Program-made: the position numbers and the translations under genes | Notes under the pieces: generated by a model | Database searches by the model: none | Told to the model about the DNA's origin: nothing | The model's input: only the letters and a program-made list of their open reading frames with translations | Shown: in pieces, positions 40,246 to 49,210 of the stretch | Layout of the letters: each line of letters starts with the position of its first letter | Position numbering within the stretch: the stretch's first letter is position 1 | Assembly: GCA_012520405.1 (NCBI GenBank) | Contig: JAAYOJ010000185.1 | Coordinates: 1 to 64,000 of the forward strand | Source: Peptococcaceae bacterium | GTDB lineage: Bacteria; Bacillota; Desulfitobacteriia; Desulfitobacteriales; Syntrophobotulaceae | Length of the DNA stretch: 64,000 nt | Direction of reading: 5' to 3'

Positions 40246-40644
40246 ATGACAGGTAAATTTAATTTTAAAGTCGTTGCTCCTGACGGGCTGGTTCTTGATA
40301 AAGATGTTGAATTTGTTCTGGTCCGCAGCGAAGAGGGTGATTTAGGAATTCTAGCCCACCATGCTCCTCTTATTGCCAGCCTGAAAATAGGAGTTGTCAG
40401 TTATCGGGAAAATGGTGTAAGGCACAAAATTGCTGTTAGCGGCGGCTTTATGGAAGTTATTGATAATAAGGTTACCATTTTAGCCAATACCGCCGAAACT
40501 GCTGAGGAAATTGATTTGCAGCGGGCCCAGGCAGCTAAAGAGAGGGCAGAGAAACGTCTTCAGGAACGTAAACCCGGCACAGATATTCAGCGTGCTGAAA
40601 TAGCTTTAAGAAAAGCGCTTTCCAGAATTAACGCTGCTGAATAG
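40246..40644 (+). CDS. atpC: ATP synthase F1 subunit epsilon
   Basis: A 132-residue epsilon subunit: an N-terminal beta sandwich (residues 1-85, with DGLVLDKDVEFVLVRSEEGDLGILAHHAPLI) and two C-terminal helices (residues ~90-132) that can inhibit ATP hydrolysis. It ends the atp operon and is followed by a terminator. Confidence 0.95.
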   Translation: MTGKFNFKVVAPDGLVLDKDVEFVLVRSEEGDLGILAHHAPLIASLKIGVVSYRENGVRHKIAVSGGFMEVIDNKVTILANTAETAEEIDLQRAQAAKERAEKRLQERKPGTDIQRAEIALRKALSRINAAE

Positions 40645-40670
40645 GGTAACCAATCTAAGAATATGTTATG

Positions 40671-40720
40671 AACATTATGGAGTTCTCCTCTTAGACATCT
40701 GAGCTTCATAATGTTTTTTT
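40671..40720 (+). terminator. Rho-independent terminator of the atp operon
   Basis: AACATTATG (40671-40679) pairs with CATAATGTT (40707-40715) across a large loop that may fold further, then seven T bases follow. The large loop makes it less canonical than others in the window. Confidence 0.7.
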
Positions 40721-40866
40721 ATTGTGGGCTTGGATTTATGGTAAAATAAAGATTCTGTAGGGCTGCAATCTTACCTTGGATAATTTTAATAGTTTTGAAG
40801 AGTGACCTAATATGTTTTGGCTTGAAAAAGATTGGTCAAACTATTAGTAAATATCTTAAGGTATGA

Positions 40867-41517
40867 ATGAGGTCTAAAACTATGCCCCAATACACTAAGC
40901 CCATAGGTAAAAAATGTATAATAGGTATAATAATCTTTATTTTTATGCTGATTCCTTCTTTTGTTATGGCGGAAACACTTATTAAGTCTAAACCTCCGGA
41001 ATATAAAAATTTTTGTTTAATTTTGAATTCAGGTCTAACAGACTATTCTCAAGCCCAAATAAAATATATAATATGGACGCAGGAAGAAAGTGAATTAGCA
41101 GCAATTGAGAAAATTATCCAACAAACAAACTTAACCTGGAAAAAAACTATACTAAGAAATTATTTTCAAAATAAGGCGTATGAATATATTGCCCAGATAA
41201 ATATTTCTAAAAATGAAGAAGCAGAAATATTGAACACTTATTTATTTCTGAACCAGAAAATGAAAAAGTTTAAAGCCAAGGTTTATATGGAAGAAATTAT
41301 AGCTGCAAATATTAATATTAATGATTTTCTTCAAAAAAATAATGTGGTAAACTTGGAAAGAATTATAATATCCAATATGACTTCGGTTACGGGTTTTGCC
41401 GAGGGTTTAGATCAAGGCATTAGTCTTAACGGCAGGCCGGTTAATTTTCAAATTATGACGAGAACTAATAATCTAAGCCCAGGGAGAACAATCCTAGCGT
41501 TTCCTGCCTTATATTAA
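40867..41517 (+). CDS. ywmB: YwmB family secreted protein
   Basis: A 216-residue protein with an N-terminal signal peptide (hydrophobic IIGIIIFIFMLIPSFVMA, residues ~18-36, cleavage near AETL). The remaining alpha/beta sequence is poorly conserved, but size, export signal and location directly before murA and spoIID match YwmB of B. subtilis (DUF1779, TATA-box-binding-like fold, function unknown). The 222 bases before it contain the atp terminator and otherwise no evident feature. Confidence 0.7.
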   Translation: MRSKTMPQYTKPIGKKCIIGIIIFIFMLIPSFVMAETLIKSKPPEYKNFCLILNSGLTDYSQAQIKYIIWTQEESELAAIEKIIQQTNLTWKKTILRNYFQNKAYEYIAQINISKNEEAEILNTYLFLNQKMKKFKAKVYMEEIIAANININDFLQKNNVVNLERIIISNMTSVTGFAEGLDQGISLNGRPVNFQIMTRTNNLSPGRTILAFPALY

Positions 41518-41611
41518 AAGATTCTAAATTGTTTGCTAGCAGGAAAAAGAGAAAGCAAAAAAGAACTAAAAGAGCTATCGTAGAAAATATCGTCAGGAGT
41601 GACTATAAAAA

Positions 41612-42862
41612 TTGGCTAAATTATTAGTTACAGGCGGAAAGGAACTTGAGGGAACAGTCAACGTCAGCGGCGCCAAGAATGCGATTTTACCTATTCTAGC
41701 GGCAAGCTTGCTGACCTCAGATAAAATTGTATTAGATGAAGCACCGGATTTACTCGATGTTGATGTAATGAGCCAGGTTATTGAATGCCTTGGCGGCAAG
41801 GTTAAAAGGAATGGCAAGAGGTTACATGTTGTAAATAAGCAAATCAAAAGCATCGAGACTCCCTTTGACTTAATTTCAAAAATGAGAGCCTCAATTTTTA
41901 TTATGGGCCCTATGCTCGCTCGGACAGGCAGGGTAAGAATATCTCACCCCGGTGGATGCGCCATTGGGTCAAGGCCTATAAATTTTCACTTAAAAGGCTT
42001 AGAGTGCTTGGGAGCTCAGGTCAGAATGGACCACGGTTTTTTGGATGTTAGCGCTCCTAAACTCAAAGGTGCCAGAATTTATCTTGATTTTCCGAGCGTG
42101 GGCGCTACGGAAAACATTATGATGGCTGCTTGTTGCGCCGAAGGGACAACTTTAATTGAAAATGCGGCCCAAGAACCGGAAATCGTTGACTTAGCCAATT
42201 TTATCAACGAAATGGGAGGCAAGATCAAGGGGGCCGGTACCAATATTATTCACATTGAGGGAGTCAAAGAACTCCATGGCACCAGCCATACTATTATTCC
42301 GGATCGGATAGAAGCCGGTACATTTATTTTGATGGCCGCAGCCTGCGGGGGGGAAGTCTTAGTTCGCAACGTGATTCCGGCCCACCTTAAACCTTTGCTG
42401 GCCAAATTGAATGAAGCAGGTGTTATTTACAAGGAAGAAGATGAAGGGATTAGAGTGATGGGTAAAGGCTGCTATAATGCTGTCGATATCAAAACCCAAG
42501 TTCATCCCGGCTTCCCTACCGACCTGCAGGCTCCGGCCTTGGCCATGCTAACCAAAGCTAATGGTACGGCGGTAGTTACCGAAACTGTTTTTGAAAACAG
42601 GTTCATGCATGTTGATGAGCTTAAAAGAATGGGAGCCAATATTAAAATAGAAGGTCGAAGCGCCATTGTCCAAGGCATAGACAATATGTATGCGGCGACT
42701 GTTGTGGCCAGTGATTTGCGGGCCGGGGCAGCCTTGATTTTAGCAGCGCTAATTGCCAACGGAACTTCCGAAATCAGAGAAATCCATCATATTGAGAGAG
42801 GCTATGACAATTTAGACGGTAAGCTCAGGGGTTTAGGCGCAGAAATTAATAAAGTTGATTAA
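41612..42862 (+). CDS. murA: UDP-N-acetylglucosamine 1-carboxyvinyltransferase
   Basis: Transfers enolpyruvate from PEP to UDP-GlcNAc, the first committed step of peptidoglycan synthesis. The N terminus shows GTVNVSGAKNAILPILAASLL (Lys contacting PEP). The catalytic, fosfomycin-target Cys is in SHPGGCAIGSRPINFHL (near residue 115); HPGFPTDLQAPALAML is another family block. The start is TTG at 41612, preceded by AGGAGT. Only this one murA copy is in the window; the spo0F-linked copy of some Firmicutes is not present. Confidence 0.96.
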   Translation: MAKLLVTGGKELEGTVNVSGAKNAILPILAASLLTSDKIVLDEAPDLLDVDVMSQVIECLGGKVKRNGKRLHVVNKQIKSIETPFDLISKMRASIFIMGPMLARTGRVRISHPGGCAIGSRPINFHLKGLECLGAQVRMDHGFLDVSAPKLKGARIYLDFPSVGATENIMMAACCAEGTTLIENAAQEPEIVDLANFINEMGGKIKGAGTNIIHIEGVKELHGTSHTIIPDRIEAGTFILMAAACGGEVLVRNVIPAHLKPLLAKLNEAGVIYKEEDEGIRVMGKGCYNAVDIKTQVHPGFPTDLQAPALAMLTKANGTAVVTETVFENRFMHVDELKRMGANIKIEGRSAIVQGIDNMYAATVVASDLRAGAALILAALIANGTSEIREIHHIERGYDNLDGKLRGLGAEINKVD

Positions 42863-42877
42863 TATAACCCACATGAT

Positions 42878-42907
42878 TCATATCCTACTTAGCCCATGCA
42901 TAAGAAT
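42878..42907 (+). promoter_or_regulatory. Possible sigma-E promoter for spoIID
   Basis: TCATATC (42878-42884) and CATAAGAAT (42899-42907) with 14 bases between resemble the mother-cell sigma-E pattern (KMATATT, ~14 bases, CATANNNT). The -10 has two or three mismatches. spoIID is sigma-E-dependent in B. subtilis. Confidence 0.35.
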
Positions 42908-42941
42908 AACTTAAAGCTCGTACGGCATGGGAGGATTGACG

Positions 42942-43880
42942 GTGGAAGGAAATGTGAAAAGAATAATAGCCGCAGGGTTGGCTGTTTTCTTTTTAATTGG
43001 CGTGTTACCATATTTCCTCGACTTTTTGCATAATAGACAAAATCAGGACAATCTACAGATTAAAATGCTGCTGTCTGACGGCAGTATAAAATTTTTGCCA
43101 CTCGAGGAATATTTAATAGGTGTAGTGGCTGCTGAGATGCCTGCTGAATTTGAAATAGAAGCGTTAAAAGCCCAAAGCGTTGCAGCCAGGACTTATGTTT
43201 TAAAAAGGATGGAAAATAACCGAGAAAATAGTAATAGCTATGACGTTGATATAACAGAAAAGACCCAAGTTTGGAATTCTAAGCAACAAATGTTAAGAAA
43301 ATGGGGAATTATAAATTATCATAAGAATCGAGGTAAGATTGCCCGGGCTGTAGAGGCTACCAAAGGAGAATTTTTAACCTATAAAGGCCAAAAAATTGAA
43401 GCTGTATATTCCAGCAGTTGTGGACGTAAAGATACGGAGAGGTCCGGTGATGTTTGGGTAGGAAATATGGATTATTTAATTAGTGTTCCTTCTAATGAGG
43501 TCTCACCGCTTAGATTTGTCAACAACCAAACTTTTGATATAGCCACTTTTTATAGTTTATTAGGATATAACCGAATCCCTTCTCAATTTGAAGCTGATGC
43601 TATAGTTATCCTCGAGAGAACCAATGCCGGGAGGGTTAAAAGTCTGCGCGTTGGTAACGAAGTATTCAAAGCTACCGACTTCAGAGCAAAACTCTCCTTG
43701 CCATCTACTGATTTTGAGTGGAAAGTAGAGGCCCAGAAGATAGAATTTATTACTTATGGCAAAGGTCATGCGGTAGGTATGTCTCAATACGGGGCAAATG
43801 ATATGGCTAAGGCAGGCAATGATTATACTAAAATACTGCAACACTACTACCCCGGAACTAAAATCGAAAAACTTAGATAG
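42942..43880 (+). CDS. spoIID: Stage II sporulation protein D
   Basis: A membrane-anchored lytic transglycosylase of the engulfment machinery (with SpoIIM and SpoIIP). An N-terminal membrane helix (IIAAGLAVFFLIGVLPYF) is followed by the SpoIID domain: LEEYLIGVVAAEMPAEFEIEALKAQSVAARTYVL contains the proposed catalytic Glu, and GKGHAVGMSQYGANDMAK is the C-terminal signature. GTG at 42942 is preferred over ATG at 42927 because GGGAGG lies seven bases before it; this gives 312 residues. Confidence 0.94.
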   Translation: MEGNVKRIIAAGLAVFFLIGVLPYFLDFLHNRQNQDNLQIKMLLSDGSIKFLPLEEYLIGVVAAEMPAEFEIEALKAQSVAARTYVLKRMENNRENSNSYDVDITEKTQVWNSKQQMLRKWGIINYHKNRGKIARAVEATKGEFLTYKGQKIEAVYSSSCGRKDTERSGDVWVGNMDYLISVPSNEVSPLRFVNNQTFDIATFYSLLGYNRIPSQFEADAIVILERTNAGRVKSLRVGNEVFKATDFRAKLSLPSTDFEWKVEAQKIEFITYGKGHAVGMSQYGANDMAKAGNDYTKILQHYYPGTKIEKLR

Positions 43881-43900
43881 GCCAGTAATTACCAGGAAAG

Positions 43901-43926
43901 GACATCCTTATCAGGATGTCTTTTTT
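43901..43926 (+). terminator. Rho-independent terminator after spoIID
   Basis: A perfect 8-bp stem (GACATCCT / AGGATGTC) with a TATC loop and six T bases. Confidence 0.85.
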
Positions 43927-43980
43927 GATAGTACCAGCATATAAATGAACTAACATTGCTGGATAAAGGGGAGAGGGAGC

Positions 43981-44235
43981 GTGCAGGATCATATTAGAAG
44001 AAGAGCATTGGATATCGGGCACTATATTATTGAGTCAAGCAGCACAGTAAGGCAGACTGCGGAAGTATTCGGAGTTTCCAAAAGTACGGTGCACAAGGAT
44101 GTTACCGAGAGACTGCCTCATATTGACAAACAACTTTCATCCCAAGTTAAACATATATTAGAAAGTAATAAGGCTGAAAGGCATATTAGAGGCGGCGAGG
44201 CAACCCGGAGAAAATATAAAAATTTAGGCGGGTAA
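43981..44235 (+). CDS. spoIIID: Sporulation transcription factor SpoIIID
   Basis: An 84-residue DNA-binding regulator of the mother cell. The helix-turn-helix is in SSTVRQTAEVFGVSKSTVHKDVTERL; the rest, including the Arg-rich tail ERHIRGGEATRRKYK, fits the family. It acts with sigma-E to switch on and off many sporulation genes. GTG start at 43981, preceded by GGGGAGAGGGA. Its order with spoIID and mbl equals B. subtilis. Confidence 0.95.
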   Translation: MQDHIRRRALDIGHYIIESSSTVRQTAEVFGVSKSTVHKDVTERLPHIDKQLSSQVKHILESNKAERHIRGGEATRRKYKNLGG

Positions 44236-44329
44236 GTATTTTGCTCAGGCAAATTGCAAAGTTTGACTATGTAATCTCAGAAAATAAAGGAAATATCAAG
44301 CATATCACGAATAATAAAGAAAAATCTCT

Positions 44330-44354
44330 CTATCTCCCGAAGGGAGATAGTGTT
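44330..44354 (+). terminator. Terminator-like hairpin after spoIIID
   Basis: A perfect 9-bp stem (CTATCTCCC / GGGAGATAG) with a three-base loop, then TGTTTT. Confidence 0.7.
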
Positions 44355-44409
44355 TTATGTGTTCTCGGCCTTTAGCTATTCATTATAAGTTTAGAGAGGA
44401 GCATGACCG

Positions 44410-45396
44410 ATGTTTGGTACTCATTTAGGAATTGATTTGGGTACAGCCAGTATACTTGTCTATATGCAGGGGAAAGGAATAGTATTACAAGAACCTTCTG
44501 TGGTGGCTATAGACCGGGATAGCGGTAAACGCATTGCCGTAGGAGAAGAAGCAAGGATGATGCTGGGTAGGACTCCGGGCAATATTACGGCCATCAGACC
44601 TTTACGGGATGGAGTAATTGCCGATTATGAAACCACTGAGTTTATGTTAAAATATTTGCTGAAGAAAGCAGGTATTAGAAATTGGCCTTTTTTTAAGAAT
44701 AAGGTTATAGTGTGTATACCGTCAGGGGTTACGGAAGTTGAAGAACGAGCAGTCAAACAAGCAGCTTATAATGCAGGGGCGGGGAAGGTCAAAGTAGTTG
44801 AAGAACCTTATGTTGCGGCCTTAGGAGCGGGGCTCGATATCAATGGTCCGGAAGGTAATATAGTTATTGATGTCGGCGGAGGGACTACGGACATTGCCGT
44901 TCTCAGTCTTGGAGGAATAGTGGTAAAGAAAAATCTTCGTGTGGGTGGGGACAAGCTCGATGAAGCCATAATCAGGTTTATTAGGAGAGAGTATAACCTG
45001 CTGATAGGGGAGCGGACAGCAGAGGAAATTAAGATAGATATTGGCTGCGCCATACCTGAAGGGAGAGAGGATAATAAGGAACTGGAAGTGAAGGGAAGAG
45101 ATTTGGTAACAGGATTACCTAAAAATCTTAAAATAAACTCTAAAAGTATTTTCCCCGCTATGGAAGAGGTCATTGATTCCATTATTGCCGGAGTAAAAGA
45201 TGTATTAGAAAGAACTCCGCCTGAACTAGCTGCAGATATCATGGAAAAAGGGATAATAATGACCGGAGGTGGTTCCCTGATAAACTCTCTAGACGTAAGA
45301 ATTTCTCGTGAAACGGGTTTGGCGGTGACAATCGCTGAAAATCCTATTAGTTGTGTAGTGTTGGGAACAGGTCGACTTCTAAAAACCCAACCTTAA
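44410..45396 (+). CDS. mbl: MreB-like actin homologue Mbl
   Basis: A 328-residue bacterial actin homologue that guides lateral wall synthesis. Actin-fold nucleotide motifs are visible: LGIDLGTASILVYMQGKG (phosphate 1), VIDVGGGTTDIAVLSLGG (phosphate 2) and MTGGGSLINSL (adenosine). VVEEPYVAALGAGLDI is also conserved. Its position after spoIIID matches mbl; MreB itself normally lies with mreC and mreD, which are not here. The absence of a longer C-terminal extension is normal. Confidence 0.9.
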   Translation: MFGTHLGIDLGTASILVYMQGKGIVLQEPSVVAIDRDSGKRIAVGEEARMMLGRTPGNITAIRPLRDGVIADYETTEFMLKYLLKKAGIRNWPFFKNKVIVCIPSGVTEVEERAVKQAAYNAGAGKVKVVEEPYVAALGAGLDINGPEGNIVIDVGGGTTDIAVLSLGGIVVKKNLRVGGDKLDEAIIRFIRREYNLLIGERTAEEIKIDIGCAIPEGREDNKELEVKGRDLVTGLPKNLKINSKSIFPAMEEVIDSIIAGVKDVLERTPPELAADIMEKGIIMTGGGSLINSLDVRISRETGLAVTIAENPISCVVLGTGRLLKTQP

Positions 45397-45477
45397 GCTT
45401 AAATTGCCTAGAAGGGTTTAACTTTAGTACCTAGGGCAATAATTTAATCAGATTAGAGACTGGAGATACAATATACA

Positions 45478-46188
45478 ATGGATATCCTTGGGACAAGAAT
45501 TGATCTTCTCAATTTACAGGAAAGTATGAGTCGCATATTCCAGGCTTTGGCTGCCGGAAAAAAACTATGGATTGTTACGGCCAACCCTGAATTAATTTAT
45601 CGGGGGGCAAAAGACAAAAAACTTCAAGCTATAATTTCTTCGGCAGATCTTATTTTGCCTGACGGAATCGGGGTAGTTTGGGCGGCCCGTTTATTTGGGG
45701 CTAAAAAGGCAGAAAGGGTTACGGGGATAGACTTAACCCTAAAAATCCTAGAGGAAGGTCAACAGTATGGTTGGCGTATTTTTTTGCTAGGGTCAAAACC
45801 GGGAATTGCAAAGAAAGCAGTATGTAAATTGAGTCAAAAATACCCGGCAATTGATTTTGCATACCACCATGGTTACTTCAGTCCGGAGGAAGAAGCGGCT
45901 GTTTTAGAAAAAATAGAAAGCTTTGCTCCCCATATACTTTTGGTGGGTTTAGGGGCACCTAAACAGGAATACTGGAATGCTGCTTATAAGGGCTTAGCCC
46001 CAATCAGGATAGGTGTCGGAGGGACAATCGATGTTTTGTCCGGAGAAGTGAAAAGAGCCCCGCAATTCTTTAGGGCTCATAATTTGGAATGGTTCTACCG
46101 TTTAATCAGTCAACCGGCAAGAATCCGAAGGCAAATTGTTTTGCCACTCTATGTGCTCCAAGTGCTTAAGCAAAGATATTTTTCCTGA
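45478..46188 (+). CDS. WecG/TagA/CpsF glycosyltransferase
   Basis: A 236-residue family 26 glycosyltransferase. Typical blocks are WIVTANPELIYRGAKD, LILPDGIGVVWAARLFGAKKAERVTGIDL and ILLVGLGAPKQEYW, with VGGTIDVLSG. TagA adds ManNAc from UDP-ManNAc to undecaprenyl-PP-GlcNAc in teichoic acid linkage-unit synthesis; the UDP-ManNAc could be supplied by the epimerase at 32.3 kb. Only a weak ribosome site precedes the ATG. Its stop lies three bases from the end of the convergent next gene. Confidence 0.88.
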   Translation: MDILGTRIDLLNLQESMSRIFQALAAGKKLWIVTANPELIYRGAKDKKLQAIISSADLILPDGIGVVWAARLFGAKKAERVTGIDLTLKILEEGQQYGWRIFLLGSKPGIAKKAVCKLSQKYPAIDFAYHHGYFSPEEEAAVLEKIESFAPHILLVGLGAPKQEYWNAAYKGLAPIRIGVGGTIDVLSGEVKRAPQFFRAHNLEWFYRLISQPARIRRQIVLPLYVLQVLKQRYFS

Positions 46189-46191
46189 TTT

Positions 46192-47319
46192 CTAGCTTTT
46201 GTTGGTCAGAATTTCCAGGTAGAAGTTCGTGGTGTCCTTCACCATTCTGTCAATAGTAAAAAGTTTTGAGATTTGCCAGGCATTTTCGATTAGCATTTTA
46301 GCCAAATCGGGATTATCAAGGATTTCCCTACAGGCCGCGGCTAAAGCCTCTGAATCCGCCGGGCGGCAAAGAAGTGCCTCTCGGCGATGGTTAAACAGTT
46401 CGGGGATGCCACCTGTATTGGAGGCTACGATTGGTACTTTGGCTTGGGCAGCTTCCAGTAAAACCAGGCCCATGCCTTCGCTTACAGAAGGAAGAGCGAA
46501 TATATCCATGGCCGGAAGGGCTCTCCAGGCTGCTGGGTAGTAGCCGGTAATGGTATAAGATATATTGTTAGCCGTAAGGAAACTTTGCAGTTCAGAACGC
46601 AAAGGACCATCGCCAATAATTAATAAATGTAAATCCGCATAAACCTGGCAGAGAGCTTTTATTGCTTCTGCCAGGTATATTTGTCCCTTAACAGGGTGAA
46701 GCCTGCCAATGGTGCCAATTACTTTTTGAGTAGATTTAATCCCCCATTGCTGGCGAAAACAAGAGCGCATTATTTGGTGTTCGGAAAAATCATACCGGGG
46801 GATTCCATTATAGATAGTTTTGGATCGCAAAGGAAGCGAAGGGTTAGTTTTGTCTCTCAGCGTTATTTGCAGGGCATCGGAAACCGTGATTATGCCGGAA
46901 GACCAGGGCAGGGTTTTTTGCTCCAAAAAACGAGCCAGCCGTCCTTTCCAAACAGAAGTATAGTCAAATTCAGGCCAACTATGGATGGTGGACAAGTTCG
47001 CTAAAGACAACAATTTGCCCGTAAGCCGTCCCAGAAGGGCGGCCCGGGCACCATGGCAATGTATCAAGTCAATTTTGTGAGTCCGGCAATAGCGAATTAG
47101 AGGGATTACAGGCCCTATATCCAAGGGGAATCTCATAGTAAATATAGTTGTTTTAATCCCTTGAGAGCGTGCTAAGGTAGCAAATGGGGAATTTTTCACC
47201 AGACAGCCGAGGTGGGGAGTAATTTGCTGCTGATTAAAGTTTTTTAGGAGATTCAGGATATGTTGCTCAGCTCCCCCGATTTCACCGCCGCCAATTAGAT
47301 GTAGGACTTGAAAAGACAT
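46192..47319 (-). CDS. Glycosyltransferase family 4 protein
   Basis: A 375-residue GT-B glycosyltransferase. The N terminus has LIGGGEIGGAEQHILNLL (donor/acceptor loop) and the C-terminal domain has GRLHPVKGQIYLAEAI and SVSEGMGLVLLEAAQAKVPIVASNTGG (the EX7E motif of GT4). ATG at 47319 (product starting MSFQVLHL) is preferred over ATG at 47349 because GAAGGAAGG lies just upstream. It faces the WecG-like gene convergently with only three bases between stops. Substrate unknown; a surface polysaccharide role is likely. Confidence 0.87.
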   Translation of the reverse strand: MSFQVLHLIGGGEIGGAEQHILNLLKNFNQQQITPHLGCLVKNSPFATLARSQGIKTTIFTMRFPLDIGPVIPLIRYCRTHKIDLIHCHGARAALLGRLTGKLLSLANLSTIHSWPEFDYTSVWKGRLARFLEQKTLPWSSGIITVSDALQITLRDKTNPSLPLRSKTIYNGIPRYDFSEHQIMRSCFRQQWGIKSTQKVIGTIGRLHPVKGQIYLAEAIKALCQVYADLHLLIIGDGPLRSELQSFLTANNISYTITGYYPAAWRALPAMDIFALPSVSEGMGLVLLEAAQAKVPIVASNTGGIPELFNHRREALLCRPADSEALAAACREILDNPDLAKMLIENAWQISKLFTIDRMVKDTTNFYLEILTNKS

Positions 47320-47423
47320 TTTAGGACCTTCCTTCAATATTTCCGGCATATTCCGTATTTACAATTTATAAATATGATAGAGAAATATCATGGGACTTGC
47401 AAGTCCTGCCGGAGGGGTAGATT

Positions 47424-48713
47424 TTGACTTCGTGGAAGGAAGAAAATATACTGACAGGCTTTATAATGCTTAGTTTGATATGCCATGGCATGTTTTTTTT
47501 AAGGGAATGGCTAATTTGGGGACTAGCTTTGTTGGCTTTCACTATTCTAAGAGAGGTGAAAAAGCATAGGGCTACGGGTAAAGCCATAGGTCATGAATCT
47601 AAGAATGAGCGTTTAACCTTTAAAGACTTTTTTAAAGGTCTGCGATTTAGCAATCCGGCAACAGTAATAAAGAAAAAGGCATGCAAATTACTGTTTAGCC
47701 CCAGTGCTATCTTTATTTTATTGATTATCTTTTCCCTACTGGGGCTGTTTTGTAATCCAGTAAGGAGGATGCATGGATGGTTTGAAGCTTGGCGCTGGCT
47801 GGTGTTCTTTCTGGTTTATCTTTGGGGGCAAAGCCTGTCTTCTTTTCCTGATATAAAAGAAAAAATTATTGATAGAATTTTGCTTATATCTATAATTATT
47901 ACTCTAATAAGTTTTTTACCTTGCAGTGAGTTGATCTGGGCTTCTTCGAGCCTTCCGGATCAAGGCCGCTTTGCTTTAAGCTTTGGCTATGCTAACGCGG
48001 CAGGAGTATATCTGGGCTGTCAATTATTGCTTTTACAGAGAAAAAGTAAATTTAATTCTGTCTTGGGGCTAATTTTATTAATGGGCCTAGTTTGTTCTGG
48101 GTCCAGGGCAGCTTTGGGCTTACTCTTGATTTTTATTTTGCTAATAAAAATTAAGAGAGAAATTTTAAACTACCAAAGCGACAGGACAGTAAGCTCCTTA
48201 GGGTTTATTGGCTTTAACATGGAAGATATTGAAAAAGAACGAAGCCGGATAATTATTCTGCTGGCGGTTATATTGTGCTGGACTTTGAATCTTCGCTTTG
48301 ACGGTTCCTGGCAACACTTATTGAACTGGGAAATTGTTAGTTGGGAGGAAAGATTATATTACTATGTGGACAGTTGGCGTATAGCCTGGAATAATTATTT
48401 TCTCCCGAGCGCAGGAGGTTGGCTGGCCTTTCCTTTTTTACAGACCGCGCCCTATTGGACCTTAAACCCCCATTCCTCCTTATGCAGCATTTTAATCAAC
48501 CAGGGCTTAGCCGGTTTAGTTTTGTTATTAATCTGGAGCGTCAAAGGTTTTTTCGCCTATATACAAGAACTGCTTCAGGGAAAAGACATGACTGCCATTT
48601 GTTGCCAAACCGTTGTTGTATACCTTGGGCTACACAGCTTGATAGACGTTGACCTGTCCTTTGGAACATTGGGGATTTTGTTTTGGCTATTGGTGGGAAT
48701 GTATAGCAAATGA
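47424..48713 (+). CDS. O-antigen ligase/polymerase-like membrane protein
   Basis: A 429-residue multi-pass membrane protein with about ten hydrophobic segments. The Wzy/WaaL-type central loop includes VCSGSRAALGLLLIF and NPHSSLCSILINQGLAG, the conserved pattern of polysaccharide ligases and polymerases. TTG start at 47424 with GGAGGGG six bases upstream. It is divergent from the GT4 gene; together with WecG-like and GT4 genes it makes a small surface-glycan group. Confidence 0.82.
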   Translation: MTSWKEENILTGFIMLSLICHGMFFLREWLIWGLALLAFTILREVKKHRATGKAIGHESKNERLTFKDFFKGLRFSNPATVIKKKACKLLFSPSAIFILLIIFSLLGLFCNPVRRMHGWFEAWRWLVFFLVYLWGQSLSSFPDIKEKIIDRILLISIIITLISFLPCSELIWASSSLPDQGRFALSFGYANAAGVYLGCQLLLLQRKSKFNSVLGLILLMGLVCSGSRAALGLLLIFILLIKIKREILNYQSDRTVSSLGFIGFNMEDIEKERSRIIILLAVILCWTLNLRFDGSWQHLLNWEIVSWEERLYYYVDSWRIAWNNYFLPSAGGWLAFPFLQTAPYWTLNPHSSLCSILINQGLAGLVLLLIWSVKGFFAYIQELLQGKDMTAICCQTVVVYLGLHSLIDVDLSFGTLGILFWLLVGMYSK

Positions 48714-48799
48714 ACGGCTTGCTAGATTGCCGCATAACATAAGGTAGAGCAAAAACTTAAGAGCGATAAGAATTAGTTCTACCGAGGCGGTGCAAATTA

Positions 48800-49210
48800 G
48801 TGAGTATAGCAGCTTACATATTATTGGCAACAGTTATTGCCCTACTCTGGCTGGCTGTTGGCTATCATGAATGGCGGCCCCCAGCTTCCCTGGAAAAAAA
48901 AATAAAAGATTTCTGTCAGATACAGGTAAGAGACAGTTACCAAAGGCAAGAGGCGGTACAGCTCGTGCTTAATATAGCATGCTGGGAACGCCTTTTACCG
49001 GATTTGGAAAAACTTATCTACCTGTGGCAAAAAAAGCATAAAAAGGGTATGGAAAATTATGTAATTAGACTTTATATTAGAAGTGCTGGGGGAGTGGACC
49101 AGAAGGAACTAAGAAAAGCCAAGTTAAGACTGGAACATCGCTTTAGGGGACTAACGGTCTATTATTGTAAAACGGGAGAAGAACATGTTGTTTTATATCC
49201 TGAGGGATAA
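48800..49210 (+). CDS. Small membrane-anchored protein of unknown function
   Basis: A 136-residue protein, not recognised. One N-terminal hydrophobic helix (AAYILLATVIALLWLAVGY) is followed by a basic, helical cytoplasmic-type part. GTG start at 48800. Its last 26 bases overlap the comFA start region, so it is probably the first gene of the comF operon; a competence-related role is a guess from position only. Confidence 0.65.
   Translation: MSIAAYILLATVIALLWLAVGYHEWRPPASLEKKIKDFCQIQVRDSYQRQEAVQLVLNIACWERLLPDLEKLIYLWQKKHKKGMENYVIRLYIRSAGGVDQKELRKAKLRLEHRFRGLTVYYCKTGEEHVVLYPEG

Noticed and set aside
43937-43968. Sigma-E promoter of spoIIID
   Set aside because: GCATATA is a good -35-like box but no acceptable -10 exists at 13-15 bases.
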